A stretch of DNA of 64,000 nt from Pseudoscleropodium purum (lineage: Eukaryota > Streptophyta > Bryopsida > Hypnales > Brachytheciaceae): the NCBI GenBank assembly GCA_963969395.1, contig OZ017797.1, forward strand, positions 21,762,001 to 21,826,000, given 5' to 3'. A program made the position numbers and the translations under genes. A model generated the notes under the pieces. It saw only the letters and a list, made by a program, of their open reading frames with translations, had not been told where the DNA came from and searched no databases. How positions within the stretch are numbered: position 1 is the stretch's first letter; each line of letters begins with the position of its first letter. This document shows, piece by piece, positions 25,460 to 39,202 of the stretch.

Positions 25460-26780
25460 ACTGTGGTGGTTTTCTTCACTAACCTCCTCCAGGTGATTCT
25501 TTTAGTGAATAATCCAATAGGTGAGTCATTTTTCATGGTTTGAACAGATGTTCATCCAGATCCGGATGGTCTCTGAAGCCTTGCGGAAGGAGTGACAGGC
25601 AACTACATCATTTGAGCAATGTGGAACAGGACATTGGTTGGTTGGCACAACATTCATTAAGTCATCAACAAACGATGCTGGGCAGGATTTCTTGTTCACG
25701 TTTGGGCAACGGCCTTTTATGTTTTCTTGCTCTCTTCCAGCAGTCAGTCAGGCTCGCACAAGCCTGAGTTGACCCACTTCAGCGATCACCTTGATTCTAG
25801 GGACCTGGCATCCATGTGACGCAGTTAACGGAACTACCCGCAATCGACAACCAGAAACGTCAATGACTATCTATGTTTGTCAGGGTATGGTTGTCGGAAC
25901 ATTCTCGAGCTAAAGCCTTAACGGGAGCCGGCCTATATACCTCGTATGATATGTTTGTGGTACTCGAGAGAATCAAAATAGGGTCAGAGTTAGCTCAAGT
26001 TTTGAAGGTATGTGTCACATGGGAAATAGGATGTTAAGTTCTACTGGACGACTTCTTCAAATCCGGCAGCAGTGAGCAGGTTTCATGCGGAGAAAGTGAA
26101 TGCGCACACGAGGTATGATCCTAAAAACTGCTTCATCCTTTGACTTCGAGTTATTCTTGGGCAGATAACCTAATATGGTGATGCCCACAGTCTAGGGAAG
26201 CATAACTTTTTGATAGAGACTAGTGTTAATTAGGTCTTTAAGATTCTCTAATCGTGAATGCATTAGACATCCGTCACTATACTATTGAGTAGAGCTGGAG
26301 AGCTCCAATTCAGAAGCATCTCCAGTGTGTGCCCTGAAATTATTGACCCTTGGTGGGAAGTTGGAACTGTAACATAGTATACACCTTTATCAATCATTCA
26401 AATTTGTTATTTTCATCTGTTGTGTCAGTATCGTCTTGATGATTGATCAATTGTACGCATATTTTCAGCATAAATTGTTTGTTGCAAATTATATATTTCT
26501 AGATCGGAGCACATTGCTATGCAACGGCACCAAAGAGATTCCATCAGGCGATTGGGTTTCACTGAGAAGCTGTGAGGATGTCGATAGAGTTTGGTTAGAA
26601 TGGATGAATGAAAAAATTGCATGGATGAAAATGTGATAGAGTTTGCATTTAACTAGTAACTGTTGCAACATTTGCAACTACATCCTATTGCATAAGAAGA
26701 TAGTATTTTCTTTAGTTTGTTAGAATTATTGGATTTTAACTCTTAAAGGATGATTAGTGACTATGGAAATCATCCCTCTA
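25460..26780 (+). other. 3' flank of the BTB gene
   Basis: The gene's 3' untranslated region must lie in the first few hundred bases. Composition is still gene-like to about 26100, then turns AT-rich. Short open frames here (for example 25540-25767) show no recognisable domain. Confidence 0.4.
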
Positions 26781-26782
26781 GA

Positions 26783-26935
26783 TACCATGGGAATCGTTGG
26801 CTTAAAAATTCCAAGGATGAATATTGCATAGAAGAGTATCATGGGAATCGTTGGCTTAAAAATTCCAAGGATGAATATTGCATAGAAGAGTATCAGGGGA
26901 ATCATTGGCTTTAAAAAAAATGCAAAAGCACTCAT
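26783..26935. repeat. 54-bp tandem repeat
   Basis: Two complete, virtually identical 54-bp units (starting ATGGGAATCGTTGGC at 26787 and 26841) are followed by a partial third from 26895. A diverged fragment (ATTCCAAGGATGGATATTACA) lies at 26963. The near identity of the two units points to recent duplication. Confidence 0.85.
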
Positions 26936-28690
26936 TGGAAGTCAAACTCCTTTCACAACAAAATTCCAAGGATGGATATTACATAGAAGGATTCCATTAT
27001 TCATTAGACACAAAATGTCCATAGCATCATTTACAAGTCAAATTAAAAAATGTTTTCAAATTTTGAATGAAAATGTGTAAGGATGAATACATGACCATCC
27101 TAATGAATCAAATTGTAAAAGTGGGTCATCACACTTTGCACTTAATATAATAGGTATGAGATTGGATTTGTTTGTTTGTCCATCTTATTTGTTGATTTTT
27201 AGAATCATTTGGCTCTTATTGGATCTAGGCATGTTTGTATCACTATTTGTAACATGTTTGTATGACAGATTGCAAGCTCTTTCAAATTACATTCATCATA
27301 CTCAAGTACTTTGAAATTTAGCAAAGAAGTATTAGATTCCTATCATCATTGTGTAGAAGATGAATGTTTAAGTTTAGTATACTAGCATAGAATTAATTGC
27401 AATGTAGGCATCTATGTGCTTCATTCTTGATGATCCTTGTTGGTGATGGTGATGAATAGTGCCTAAATATGCCAACAACCTTGTCAACCTTGCCCAAAGA
27501 TTGTGAATTGTCCAATCAAGGACATGGCACCTCGACCAATGGAGAAAGACCTCCAAATGATTGTGATTAGCATTACAAATAATATATGAAACACTATCCT
27601 ATGAATAAAAATTAACATTTGAGCATGTATGCTCTATGACTGCCCTACAATAGTCATGTATTGGGGGGTTGTAATCTTTCACTACACTAAATCCCAGAGC
27701 CTTCAATGATTTGGTTATTAGAACTAGTTGACTATGCACATTTCACTCTCTTAGGAAAAAAATTGTGAATGAAAAATGTCATTTTTCTATCCACCAAAGC
27801 TTAGTAAATCATCTATTGGATACAAAAATGTCCATGACATCTTTTCAAGGTTAAATACATTAATAACTTGACAAATATATCTATTGAGAAATTATATTAT
27901 AATTATTGAATTTTGAACCATATTTGAATTACACTAAATGTACTTTTTTAGATAGAATGTAAAATTATTTGGAATCTTATTGCAAGAACATCTATGAAAT
28001 CTTATATATTTCAAATTTCTTTCATTTTGAATGACCTATTTGATTACAATAATTGAATTCTTCTCATTATAATTTGAAAATGTATATTCTTTTGAAGAGT
28101 ACTTTCAAATGTAAAGTTAGCTAATATAGGAACTACCCAATTCTAAATATGGGATAAAAATGTCATTGAAAAGGTTGGCTTTGTTTGATGTGTCTTTGTT
28201 GGCTTGATGGAAACACTAAACTTGGAATACCTAAAAAGCCATGTGTTGACACTTGGATGACAATAGAAGCCTTTTGCAGTTTAGAGGGATGAAAATCAAT
28301 TTTTTTTGGTCAAATTTTTCATTTGTGGTGAAGATATTGTATTGTGTTTGCATATATGGAAAAAAACCATCATCAATTTGTTACAAAATTTTGTATGAAC
28401 ATGGATGTATATGGTAGTATCACCTTTTAGTATATTTGTATTCTCACTCTAGGCTAATGAGTTTGCAAGGTGGCGTGAAAAATGATTTGTTTTGAATTAG
28501 AACCCCATTAATAAAACAAAATAATCACATCTAGTTTGTAATATGTATTAGAAATTTGAAATGCTATCAAATGGAAATTCTTATTGCAATTTGAACTTTG
28601 GCCCCATACCCATATTTTACTTATTCTTTAACCATTAAATGATCATGTAAAAAATTTGATTTTTAGATATTGTTTTACACTATAATACAT
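26936..28690. other. AT-rich intergenic DNA
   Basis: No exon, RNA gene or bounded element seen. Confidence 0.5.
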
Positions 28691-28699
28691 ATTGAGGAT

Positions 28700-31040
28700 G
28701 AAAATACAAATTTAATTTCTTCTTTTTATTTCTTTTAAATCTACAAAAATTCTAAAATTTTACTAACAATGTCAAAATTTTAAGATTTTTTTCTAGAAAA
28801 ATGGAGCCTGTGACCATACTCTCAAATTTTAAAATCCTTAACATTGAATGCTCCATTTTGTAACAATAATTAAAAGTGAATGAAATTGATTTTGAAGGTG
28901 AACTTTCATGTTTTATGTAAATTATAACTATTTAGATTTTTTTTGCAAACATTTGTAAAGGTAAAGAAAATTCATATGAAGTACAAATTAAATACAAGTC
29001 AATAAATCTAAAAATCTCATTCCATTTGTGCATTATAGTATAGGCCAAATTTTATTTATTCTTTTATAATTAGAATATCACTTAACCATGATTTTAGACT
29101 TGTCATTTAGATATATATACTCCAATACTATGTAAGGTGTAAATGTTGGTGTTTATGTGTGTTTTCATATAATTTGGGACTTTAGCAACAAAGGAAATAT
29201 AATCATATTCTAAATGTTTTAACTTTGCACCAAAAGCCACCAATTGCTAAAAGCAAGGGACCAATTAGAATGTATCCATGTAAGTGATGTTAATGTTCTA
29301 AACAAGTACAAATGTGGGATGAAAATTCAAAGGAAATCTAAAAAAATTAGCATGTGTTCAATGATTGTGGGTCAAAGAGGGGATACAACCAAAAGAAACC
29401 ATGACTTTTGAATTACCTCATTGAATGCAATGTATAAAAAACTCATTCCATCTTTCAAATTAATCCCTAAAAGACCGGACGAAATTTTTTGGTTGTATAG
29501 AATTTTTGGGCAGTTTATTGTGACCAGAAATTTCCATATTTTAGGTTGAAATTTCAATGGAAGGTGTGGACAAGGAATGTCTTTCATATGCAACAAATTT
29601 CATGACATTTGCAAATAGGAGTCAAAAGTTATAGCCTAACATGTTACTTTTTTTTGTAACTGGGCAATTTGGGCAGATTAGAAAAAATCACTTTTCTCAA
29701 AAACCAAAATTTGAAATTGGTTTTCTAGACTTATATATACAAAGGAAGCTTTGAATCATTCCATTTTGATCAACAAGTCAAAAGTTATGAGGATTTTTAG
29801 TTTGAAGGTAGTTATGAATTCCTTACTCTAAAATAAACTTTAAAATCCGTTATCTTATCCAATTTTCAATATTTTTGAAAAAAATAAAATCCTAGAATGC
29901 AAATTTTTTATTACAAAATTTCAACCATTGGGATTTTCATTTTTCAATTCCATATTTTAATTCTTAAAAATTAGTATTTTAAATCATTGTCTACTACTAC
30001 CTACTTACTATTTTTTTCCTATATGTTGTAAAATTTCAAATGATCTGAAATTTTTCATGCATGTTTCTAAATTGTTGAAGAAAAATAATCCAAAGAAAAA
30101 CCATCATTTTGTTCATTTTTTCATAGAAAAGTGAGCTTGTGAGTGCAGCTGCCCGGCTTTTTGCAAGGCAAAAAAATGATTTTAGTGAATTTGAATGCTT
30201 ATTATCTTGCAATCAGCGTAGTGGAAATGTTTGAAATTCTTACCACATGTTATTGATACTATATAGTGCAAGATCCTATGGTTACATATGTCAAAAATAT
30301 ATTTTTCAAAAATTTGCTACTTGTACAAAAATGGCAATTTTTGAGCTTTTTTGGTGAAAACATAGTCATGGAAATTTAGGGGTTAAGCAATATCTTATGT
30401 ACCAAATAAGATGAATTCAAATATTAAGATGGCACTATAAACCGCCATTCATGACAAGTATACCTCTTAATTTCACATTCCCAATGCAATTGTCTATACT
30501 TTGACCACTTAGCCTAGAGTAAATCAATGATACACAATCTTCCTTGCAAGTGACCCAACATTGTGACCCTTCCTTCACATTCTCATGTCTCTTTATATAC
30601 TTTCATATAGAATGACGAAAACATCACAAGTTGGGTCCAACACCGGCTTACTGGTTGATGGAAATTAAAGGATATCGATGTGGGGATGAAGGTTTGATTC
30701 TCAACCTCTCCATATATCCTCTAGTTCTTAATGGGTTGTAGTGTTCCAATAGAAGTAGATGTTCACACCATCTTGACTTCAACAATTGCACATTTACTTG
30801 CATTGGAGCACTTGAGCCTATTGACACTAGTCCCCAATTTTTGATCTATCATTATTTTGTGCTGGACAAAGAGTGAAGTTCATTTTTTTCTATTCCTTTG
30901 AAGCAAAGTGATTGCAATCTTTGTGTCCACACTTTGAGCATTGTACTATGAGCATCTAGCTAATTATCTTCTAGATTGTTTAGGTCTTCCTTTGAGGAAC
31001 ACATTTAGAGTTTAATGGTCCTTATTTTCATATGGACTTA
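28700..31040 (+). repeat. Long dispersed repeat R, copy 1 (split by a TTAA element)
   Basis: Outside the insertion at 29464-30382, this block aligns with 47390-48640 along its length and with 32255-33040 over its right half. Landmarks are ATGGAGCCTGTGACCATACT (28800), CATTGAATGCAATGTATAAA (29421), CAATATCTTATGTACCAAAT (30388) and ACACCATCTTGACTTCAACA (30764). No protein is recognisable. It may be an eroded non-coding retroelement part. The segment 30635-30705 has A- and B-box-like motifs (see findings). Confidence 0.7.
29464..30382 (+). mobile_element. TTAA-flanked TIR element, copy C (919 bp), with proven empty sites
   Basis: TTAA lies at 29460-29463 and 30383-30386. The element starts TCCCTAAAAG and ends GAAATTTAGGGG. 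The surrounding repeat exists without the element at 32338 (CTTTCAAATTAAGCAATATC) and at about 48130 (TTTCAAATTAAACAAC). Comparing filled and empty sites shows exactly one TTAA in the empty site and one on each side of the insert, with no other base gained or lost. The interior is homologous to copies A, B, E and F. No transposase is encoded. Confidence 0.85.
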
Positions 31041-32254
31041 GGAGATTTACAAGAATAATGTATCAATTTTAGTTTACTTTCATAGTTTTTAGGGTTTTCT
31101 TGGAACTAGTATAAAATTAGAAAAATATCTATTTAGAAATATTAAAAGTATTTCTAATGTATATACTTAGAAGAAGAAGGTACCCTAAGAAAGAAAAGCA
31201 TAGAAATTTTTTTTAAGTAGGAGAGCTAGAAAAGTGTAGAATTGCAAGAATATAGTTTAGAGTCCAATGTTTTGATTTGTAAAATGTAGGAAAAATATTT
31301 TGCAAAGAAACTAGAAATTGGCCATTTGGGAGGACTTTGTGGTGAAGAGATTTTATCAAAAGAATGAGCTTGAAACCATCTTCAATATTTAGAAGTGTGT
31401 GCACAAGGAAGTCCTATTTGCACGAAAATAGAGGATATGAAATATTATGTTTTTAAATGTCTCTTAGTAGGAACATGCTCTACTATTGTGGAAATAGACC
31501 ATGAAAATTTCAGGTCTAGATCATTGATTTTGGATACTCCATAGAACTTAAAACCTTTAAAACTCCAAGAATGATAAATTAGCAAAAAATTACTTTAAAT
31601 ACAATAAAAATGATATTTTAAAATTTACGTAGTTTATTCCATGTCTATACAACAAGAAGAGGCAACAAAGCTTTGTTTTTGTAAGAACATGCTGTTCCTA
31701 TTGCTAAAAAACTTGGGCTATTGAATAATTTTGGAGAAAAATCAAACCACCCTTAACAATGGTTGACAAATATTTACGTGGGGCGTCCAATCAGGCCAAT
31801 TTCAATCATCCAAGCCAAACACAAAATATAGATACAAAATATATATATATTTGGATACAAATACAATATATGTATATGGCATGTTGATACCAAAACAGAT
31901 ACGGGATACATTTATAGAATACAAATACAACATACACATATGGCATATTGATACAAAATACAAGAATAGATATAAAAGTACAAATACAAAATTCCAAATA
32001 CAAAATAGAAATATGACAAACATGTTTGAAATGAACCATATTGTTTTGTCAACCATATAAATATCACTCAAATACAAATGTCAGGTGGAAGGGAGGTCAA
32101 TTATAAGTATTTGTTTCATCAAATGAAAAAATGACATGTGTATCCATTTTAAGTTTTTTGGAAAAGTTTAATAACAAATGAAGAAATACCACAAGGATCC
32201 CTTTGGAAAAGCATTTGTGGTTTTTGATGAAATTGACATTCTCTCAATATCCAC
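31041..32254. other. Intergenic DNA with an A-rich degenerate repeat
   Basis: 31812-32060 is rich in GATACAAATACAA-like units and gives overlapping open frames on both strands, an effect of low complexity. Nothing else recognised. Confidence 0.5.
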
Positions 32255-33040
32255 TCAAAAGACAACCTCCAACCATGACCTTCCAATTACAGCATTGAAT
32301 ACAATTTATAAAAACTCATTTCATCTTTCAAATTAAGCAATATCTTATGTACCAAATAAGATGAATTCAAATAATAAGATGGAACTATAAATTGCCATTG
32401 GACAAGGATACCTCTTGATTTCACATTCCCAATCAATGATACACAATCTCCCTTGCAAATGACCCAACAATGTAACCCTTCCTTCACATTCTCATGTCTC
32501 TTTATATACTTTCATTTAGAATGACTTAAACATCATGAGTTGGGTCCAATGCTGGCTTACTAGTTGATGGAAATTAAAGGATATCAATGTGGAGACAAGG
32601 GTTCGATTCTTGATGTCTCCATATATCCTCTAGTTCTTCATGGGCTGTAGGGTACCAATAGAAGTAGGTGTTCACACCATCTTGACTTCAACAATTGCAC
32701 ATCTATTTGCATTGGTCCTCTCCAAGTCCATGGACACTTGTCCCCAATTTTTGATCGGTCATCATTTTTGTGTTAGATAAAGAGTGAAATTCATTTTTTT
32801 CTATTCCTATTATTCCTTTGAAAGTTTGAATTATAAAAAACCTTTAATTAATATCAAGTAAAATATGAGTATTTTGAATTTTGGAGCATAACATAAATCA
32901 AGAAACTTTGACCATCCATAATTCCATTAAACACTTTTATTGCAATCTTTGTGTCCACACTTTGAACATTATACTATGACCATCTACCTAATTACCTTCT
33001 AAATTGTTTAGGTCTTGCTTTGGGGAACAATAGATGCATT
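32255..33040 (+). repeat. Long dispersed repeat R, copy 2 (empty site for the TTAA element)
   Basis: It aligns with 29380-29460 joined to 30387-31020. It carries an uninterrupted CAAATTAAGCAATATC at 32329-32344, the empty target of the copy C insertion. Relative to copy 1 it has about 110 extra bases near 32825-32935. Confidence 0.8.
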
Positions 33041-35976
33041 TGGATGCTAAATTGTTCGTTTGTTGGTAATTTATTGTTGAAAGAAGCATTGATGTGAGGA
33101 GTTTTGGATTGTATTTTGATAAAATGTTGAATCAAAGCAAAAAATTTGAATTTGAATTTTTTAATAGTTCATTTATCATTCAACCAATTTTCATATGTAG
33201 ATTCATTATGAAGAAAGAGGTATGAGGCTTCAAAGTAGAAGTGTTTGAAATCTCAAACAACCATGAAGGGTGGCTTTAGGAGCTTCAGTACTATTGAGTT
33301 TTGGTGATATGGATGTGAAACTTGAAGAATACTTTCTTAAACCTATTTATTACTTTTTATACAAAATTTGACTATGGATATGGGACTTACAAGTTATGGA
33401 CAAAATACAACTAGGATATGAGGCCATAACTTGGTAAAGGTTAGTAGTGGGAAAATGTCCACCAAAGTTGAATAATATTTTGGGTTAAAGCGAAAATTGA
33501 TATGTAAACACTTGACAAGATTATCTATATTGTGGAAAAATTTCAAGACATTTAAAATGACTTTCCATTATACATGCTAGGTCAAAGATAGCTATGCCAA
33601 TTTCTAAATTATCATGTGAATTATAGAATAGGATTTTGGAATAAGAAATTTTGGAATAATTTTAGGATTATTTAGAGGGAAATAAAGGTGTAAAGAGTTT
33701 ATGCACAAAGCATTTCCACTACAAAGGCCTTGTGCTATTCTAGACCTATTTGCACAACTTTGTAACACCGCCTAGCAATTGTGTTGCAAAACTATTGCTA
33801 TCCTACCATATACATATTTTTGCAATTATATATTGCTACCATTCATAAAGGCCCTTTCTATAGCAAACTATTGCAACCTTGCTTTGATGCTACATTTCTA
33901 AGCCCATTTTGCTAATGCCACTTTAGATTCATTGTCATAAAGGCACTTTGTTGCCACTACTTCAATGCCTATGCACATATGTTGTTTGAGGCCTATCCTT
34001 TTGTGATTGTCTAAGTGTTTTATCTCCACCCTTGAAATATAACAAGCACAATCAAATTCATGGTTTTTTGTTATAAAATTCCTACAATGTGTGTTTAAGC
34101 GCACTCCACTATGACTTCCAAAATATGAACAATTCTTTGATGAGAAGTGATTTTGTGTTATTCAAATTGTAAAAGGAAAAGATTCAACCTTCAAAAATTT
34201 AGCATTTTTGACCATTGTAACAATGTGACCTAACGAAGCCAAAAATTCTAGCTTCTTTATATAAAGTTTCCAAAATCACATGTTAGCTATTCTAAATCAT
34301 AGAATATGATTTTCCATTTTCAAAATGGTAAAAATCATTCAATTTAAAGATTCCTAGTTGAAATTATGGCCCATATGAAGTTTTGAATTGAAATTGCTTT
34401 TTTAAACTTCACTTCTACTAATTTTTAGTTCCGAATGGACTTTTGATTTGGGGTATGAATCTAGGTGTAATTCTAATGTCTAAATTTTTAGGTTTGATCA
34501 TGATTAGACAAAGAATCACTACTTTCATCTTATTTTGAAACAAAAACTTCATCCCATATTATCTTCCTTGTTTAAACTCAATTTTCTATGAACAATTTAG
34601 ATTTAAAATCTTCTCCACGTCTTCTCAATGATACTAAGCTCAATTTTCTCTTTGATTGTTTTTAAAAGATTCCAATTGTCTATTTGCTTAATACTTAAGG
34701 CTTTGAACACCTTCTAACTTACTAATATTTGGTTTTTGATTATTTTACTTTGTAGGGCTAGAAAGTATCTATTTAGATTGCCGAGTTACTTAGAACTTGA
34801 ACTATCCTATTGAAAGTTACAAATGCATGAAGTTTGATTGCAAATTAGTACTTTAAAACTTCATCCACTAATTTCTACCAACTTACAACTCCAAATTACC
34901 CTTTCTTTTGAATTTTGACCTTTGATTTTAATTTGATTTCTAATTTTTCTTTTTGAACTTTATAGTATGAATTTTACTATTTTTAGTTGTTTTTATTACT
35001 AGACTTTATCCATGCATAATTTTTTTTTAAATTCTATTTTCTAAGTTTAATATGGTTTTGAAAAACTCTAGAGACACTCTACACTATTTTGAATCTAAAA
35101 TTATAGTTTCAAATGAGTCTAAAGGTCTAAATTGAACTTGTATGTCCTAACTTGTATTTGGAATGTTTAGACACATAAGGCAAGAGAAATGGCCTATTTA
35201 TGCATGCATCTTGGAGTTACCGTCACCCAAAAAATGCTCAAAAATTTCCTTGGCCCTCCATCATTTTCCATCTTTGTTGAAATTTTAGAGTTTTGGTTTT
35301 TCTTTTCTACTCATCACTTAATCAAGAAGTTTATAGTAAGGAAGGCATCTCAAATTTACAACCAAGCTCCCTCTTTTTAATTGATATCTTTTTCTTCCTC
35401 CCCCCAATTCTTTTTGTTATAGCATTTACAAAGTCAATGAGTTGACTAACACAATAGTTCTCCCTTAGTGGACTAAGAGAGCTATGCTTCCTAGGTCAAT
35501 TATTTCTCAAAGATCATCCTAATGACTTTTTCAAAATCTTTGATCCTTCTTTCCTTGATTTCAGAATCAATAATTGCACCAAATTATTATGTCTTGCAAG
35601 TCAACTCTAATCAATGACTTGCTCCTTCTCAACTCTACCTATCTAGCCCCATCTTTTTTTGTTCTTATTGCTTCTATGTTTCTACAACTTCTCCCTTTAT
35701 GGCTAGTATTTTACTTCCTTATTCACTCACTTCATCCTTCTTAGTTTTGAGTGTGGTTTTGAATTGCCAACTTCCTTAATTGTACTTATAGTTCTAAGCT
35801 TGGTCTTTGAAGCTTAATGTAAGACATGGAACATGACTTCTATTCTAATTTTTTGTAATACAAAAGCAAATGAATTTTTGTTTTCTTTCTATCCTAGAAG
35901 ATCCAACTCTAGCCATTCTGCCATTGGCTTACACCTATGGTCATTGTTCTCCAATCGGAAGGGGCCTCTAGTGTTC
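33041..35976. other. AT-rich intergenic DNA
   Basis: Nothing I can support as a gene or element. The longest open frames are under 70 codons. Confidence 0.5.
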
Positions 35977-36182
35977 AATTCAACTCCATCAAGTGTGGCT
36001 TCCACTATTTGATTAAGATCATTAGGATTAGGCCTCCATAGTTCGATTCAATCCCATGAGGAAATGCTTCTACCTTTAGATTCAACCTCATTGGGGGCTA
36101 ACTTTTACCATTTGATTCAATCTGAACAAGGTTATTTCCACCTTTTGATTCAAACCATGTAGAGAGTGCTTTCCACTATTTG
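35977..36182. repeat. Degenerate ~34-bp tandem repeat
   Basis: About six units start with GATTCAA or a variant (near 35977, then 36011, 36045, 36079, 36114 and 36147) and usually end TTCCACTATTT or TTTTACCATTT. Spacing is 33-35. The units are well diverged, so the array is old. Confidence 0.7.
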
Positions 36183-36878
36183 GGCTTTGGAATACTAATA
36201 TTTTGGACTATTAGGGGGTATTGGTTGAGCTTTGCATTGCTAGAGTTTGACTTGGGGATATTGATTAAACTTTGGATTCTCAAATAATAATACAATGTTA
36301 ATTTAAACCAAAGATGACTTGATTTTTTGGGTTGAAGGTAGGAAATTACAAGGCTATAGCCAACTTAACATGGTTGTGGGAGCTCAAAGCTCCATCATAG
36401 TTTAGTTTTAAAAAAAAAGATCACAAGACATTGGTTACTATAATGCTACACAAAAGGGAGATGATCAAGGCTCTTTGTATTTAGAATTTAAATAAAAGGA
36501 CATAACAGTTTGTCACCTCTAAGTCAAGACTTTGTTGTGGTAAGAATTTTTCTAACAATAATTCTACAAAGATAAGAATACATGAGCTTCTAGGGACTCT
36601 AGTTTATAATGGTTGAGGTCAAAGCTTCACTATGTTTTTGGACACAAGAATAATGCAAGACCAATTATGCCAGAAAAGACAAGTTCATAGGCATTAGTAC
36701 AAAGTCTCCAAACATAAGGGAAGAACCGCACTTATTAAGACAATGCACTCTACAATCTCTCTTAGAATTTTCAAGAAGGAATTCCCACCAAAATGTGTAG
36801 GAAATCTCAAATAAAGCACAAGAGGATCCTCTTAAGCAACATCATGAAGGTTGCGGGGGGGCTTTTCTTTAGGGTTAG

Positions 36879-39202
36879 TGTAGTTAGGTTTTTGGAATCC
36901 CTATTCCAAACGCTACCAAGTTCGAACACCAGGGAATGATCTATATAAGGTTAGTGTAGTGTGTTCAAATGTCACTTTGTACTTAAGTTTTGAAGATAGA
37001 ATAAAAATTCCTTTTTATTCCCACTGAATAGCCCAAGAAACACTCAACAGTCCATTATAAGATAAAAGACTCAGCATGCATGTCCCTGTCCTGTCTAGTG
37101 TACTACTGGCTCGTGACAATAGTTCAATGTGGACTGACTTGTGTATGAATGCAGCACAGAACTTAGACTTTAGTACAGCCTACTATAGTACTTTGAAAAT
37201 AGTACAAATATATGTATTCAATATTTCAAAACAAAGTAGAATTAAGGGTTTGGAAAGGTTTACAATAAGTCACCCCAAGGCTCTAGGACAATATGGCCAA
37301 TATCAAGGGTTAGTACGACCTACAACCCCAAAATCACAATAAGTCAAACAAGATACTTATTGTTTTACTAATAACTCACTAATAACCTCACCCTTACTCC
37401 ACCAATGAACCTAAACACTCTCTTCCCTTAATGTTATCTCTTTTATTGGACAATAGGTCTACCATGCATGAGAAGTCTCTTTCCTTTCTAACCTTCTTTT
37501 TAAAATACTTAAACAAGTCCCTATTACTCCCACCTATAATCTAGACTTATAACCAAATCCTAAGTTACCCTAATCTAAACCCTAAGACTCTAAACCTTAC
37601 TAGGAAGACAATATGGTCTTTTGCTTATTCAATTATAACTTAATTATTTAAAAGATTAAAATAAGTTTCCTAAATTCCAATTCTTTAAATTACCAAAATT
37701 TAAGTTAAGTTTTAAATGTAAATTCAATTTCTTAAATTGAAACTTAAATCATTTACAAACGACAATAGGTTCCTTTTTAAATTTATATCAATTGGGTATT
37801 TTTGAAAATTAATAACTTTTTACTGTAGATTTTGATTACTGTAATTTCAAAACCAATAGATAAAATATTCTATAATCTATGATAAATAATCAAAACTTAA
37901 CTAGATATTTTGTAATATGAATTTAAAGTATAAGGGAAAATATCCTCAATTTATCACTGAATCCCTAATTGTGTAACAATGACTTTTAACTGTAAGAATT
38001 GGTCATATTTGGAAATTGATAACTTGTAATGAACCCAATAATTTCAATAATTTTAAGTTCCAGCAGCCCATATATTCTATATTTTATTATATAGAATTAA
38101 ATTTTAATAAATTGAATTATTATAAAAATTCAAAATGCGAACTAAAACTCCTAAATTTACAGCTAAATCTCTAACTTAAACTTGAAACAAGAGGTCATTA
38201 GCTGTAAAAATTGGGCAAATTCAAAAATCAATCCCTTTGACACATGATGTACAAAATCAGTAAACTAAAGTCCATTAAGAACCTTATTCTATAATGTGTC
38301 ACCAAATTTCAATAACTAATCAAAAATAAATTTATATTAATAACTTCAAATCATGGAGATCAAAATCTTAAAGTACACAGCACCCAACATCTTTCAATTA
38401 TGTGACAATAAGTCTTCTGGCTATAAAACTTAGTCAGATATTAAAATACATAACTTTTACATACAATGACCAAATTCAGTATTCTAAACACGATTAGAGA
38501 ATCTTTACTATAATGAATCACCAAACATCATAATTTAATTAAATAAACAGAAATAATAATTTTAAAAACACAAGACGAAATGCTTGATTTGTGCACCCTC
38601 CCAGCACTTTCAATTACACCGGCAAGATAGCAGCATTGAAACAGCACATCAACAATTGATCACACCGCACTCTTGACAAATTTAGCACAATTCGAGAGCA
38701 AACAACAATTTTTTATTTTATTTTTTATTAAGCATTAAGATTTGCAGCAAAATTTCAGCGCACCAAGAAACACACAGCACAGGAGAACGAACAAAAAACG
38801 CAAGAGAGGAGAAATTGCAAGGAACAACAAAAATATAGGTTGAATTCGGGGGTGATCAGAAAAGCTGTGAAACACTTCGCGGCCGGTGCGACTTCTCTAT
38901 ACACCTCTTGAAACCCTAGGTTCCTTGTCTTTTCCGTTTCCCTATCTTTTTCCTTATCTTTTTTCTTTTTCTTTAATTTTTATCTTTTTCTTTCTAGAAC
39001 TTTTACTTTAACTTTAACTTTAACTTTTTGCCCTTTTCTAGTAATTTGTAGCTACTTACTAAAATATCTTTGTACTTTTTGGAACTTTTAATGTACTTTG
39101 GACTACTTTAACACTAAATACTCAATATATATATATAAATAATATAGGAAATGTCATAGAAAATCGAAAAAGTTCTATAAAAAATTGAAAAGCTAGACTA
39201 CA
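36879..39202 (-). mobile_element. Solo LTR of a plant LTR retrotransposon (2324 bp)
   Basis: Read on the minus strand it begins TGTAGTCTAGC (39202 downward) and ends CCTAACTACA (at 36879), with 6-bp TGTAGT/ACTACA inverted ends. It is flanked by an exact 5-bp target duplication GTTAG at 36874-36878 and 39203-39207. No internal region or primer-binding site adjoins it, so it is a solo LTR left by LTR-LTR recombination. Its outer ~300 bp and ~220 bp match the LTR at 40703-42179. The middle is strongly diverged and ~0.85 kb longer. (TTTAAC)n occurs near 39005-39035. Confidence 0.9.

Noticed and set aside
31802..32077. Overlapping open frames of 69-91 codons on both strands
   Set aside because: They arise from a low-complexity GATACAAATAC-like repeat. 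Openness on both strands is a composition effect.
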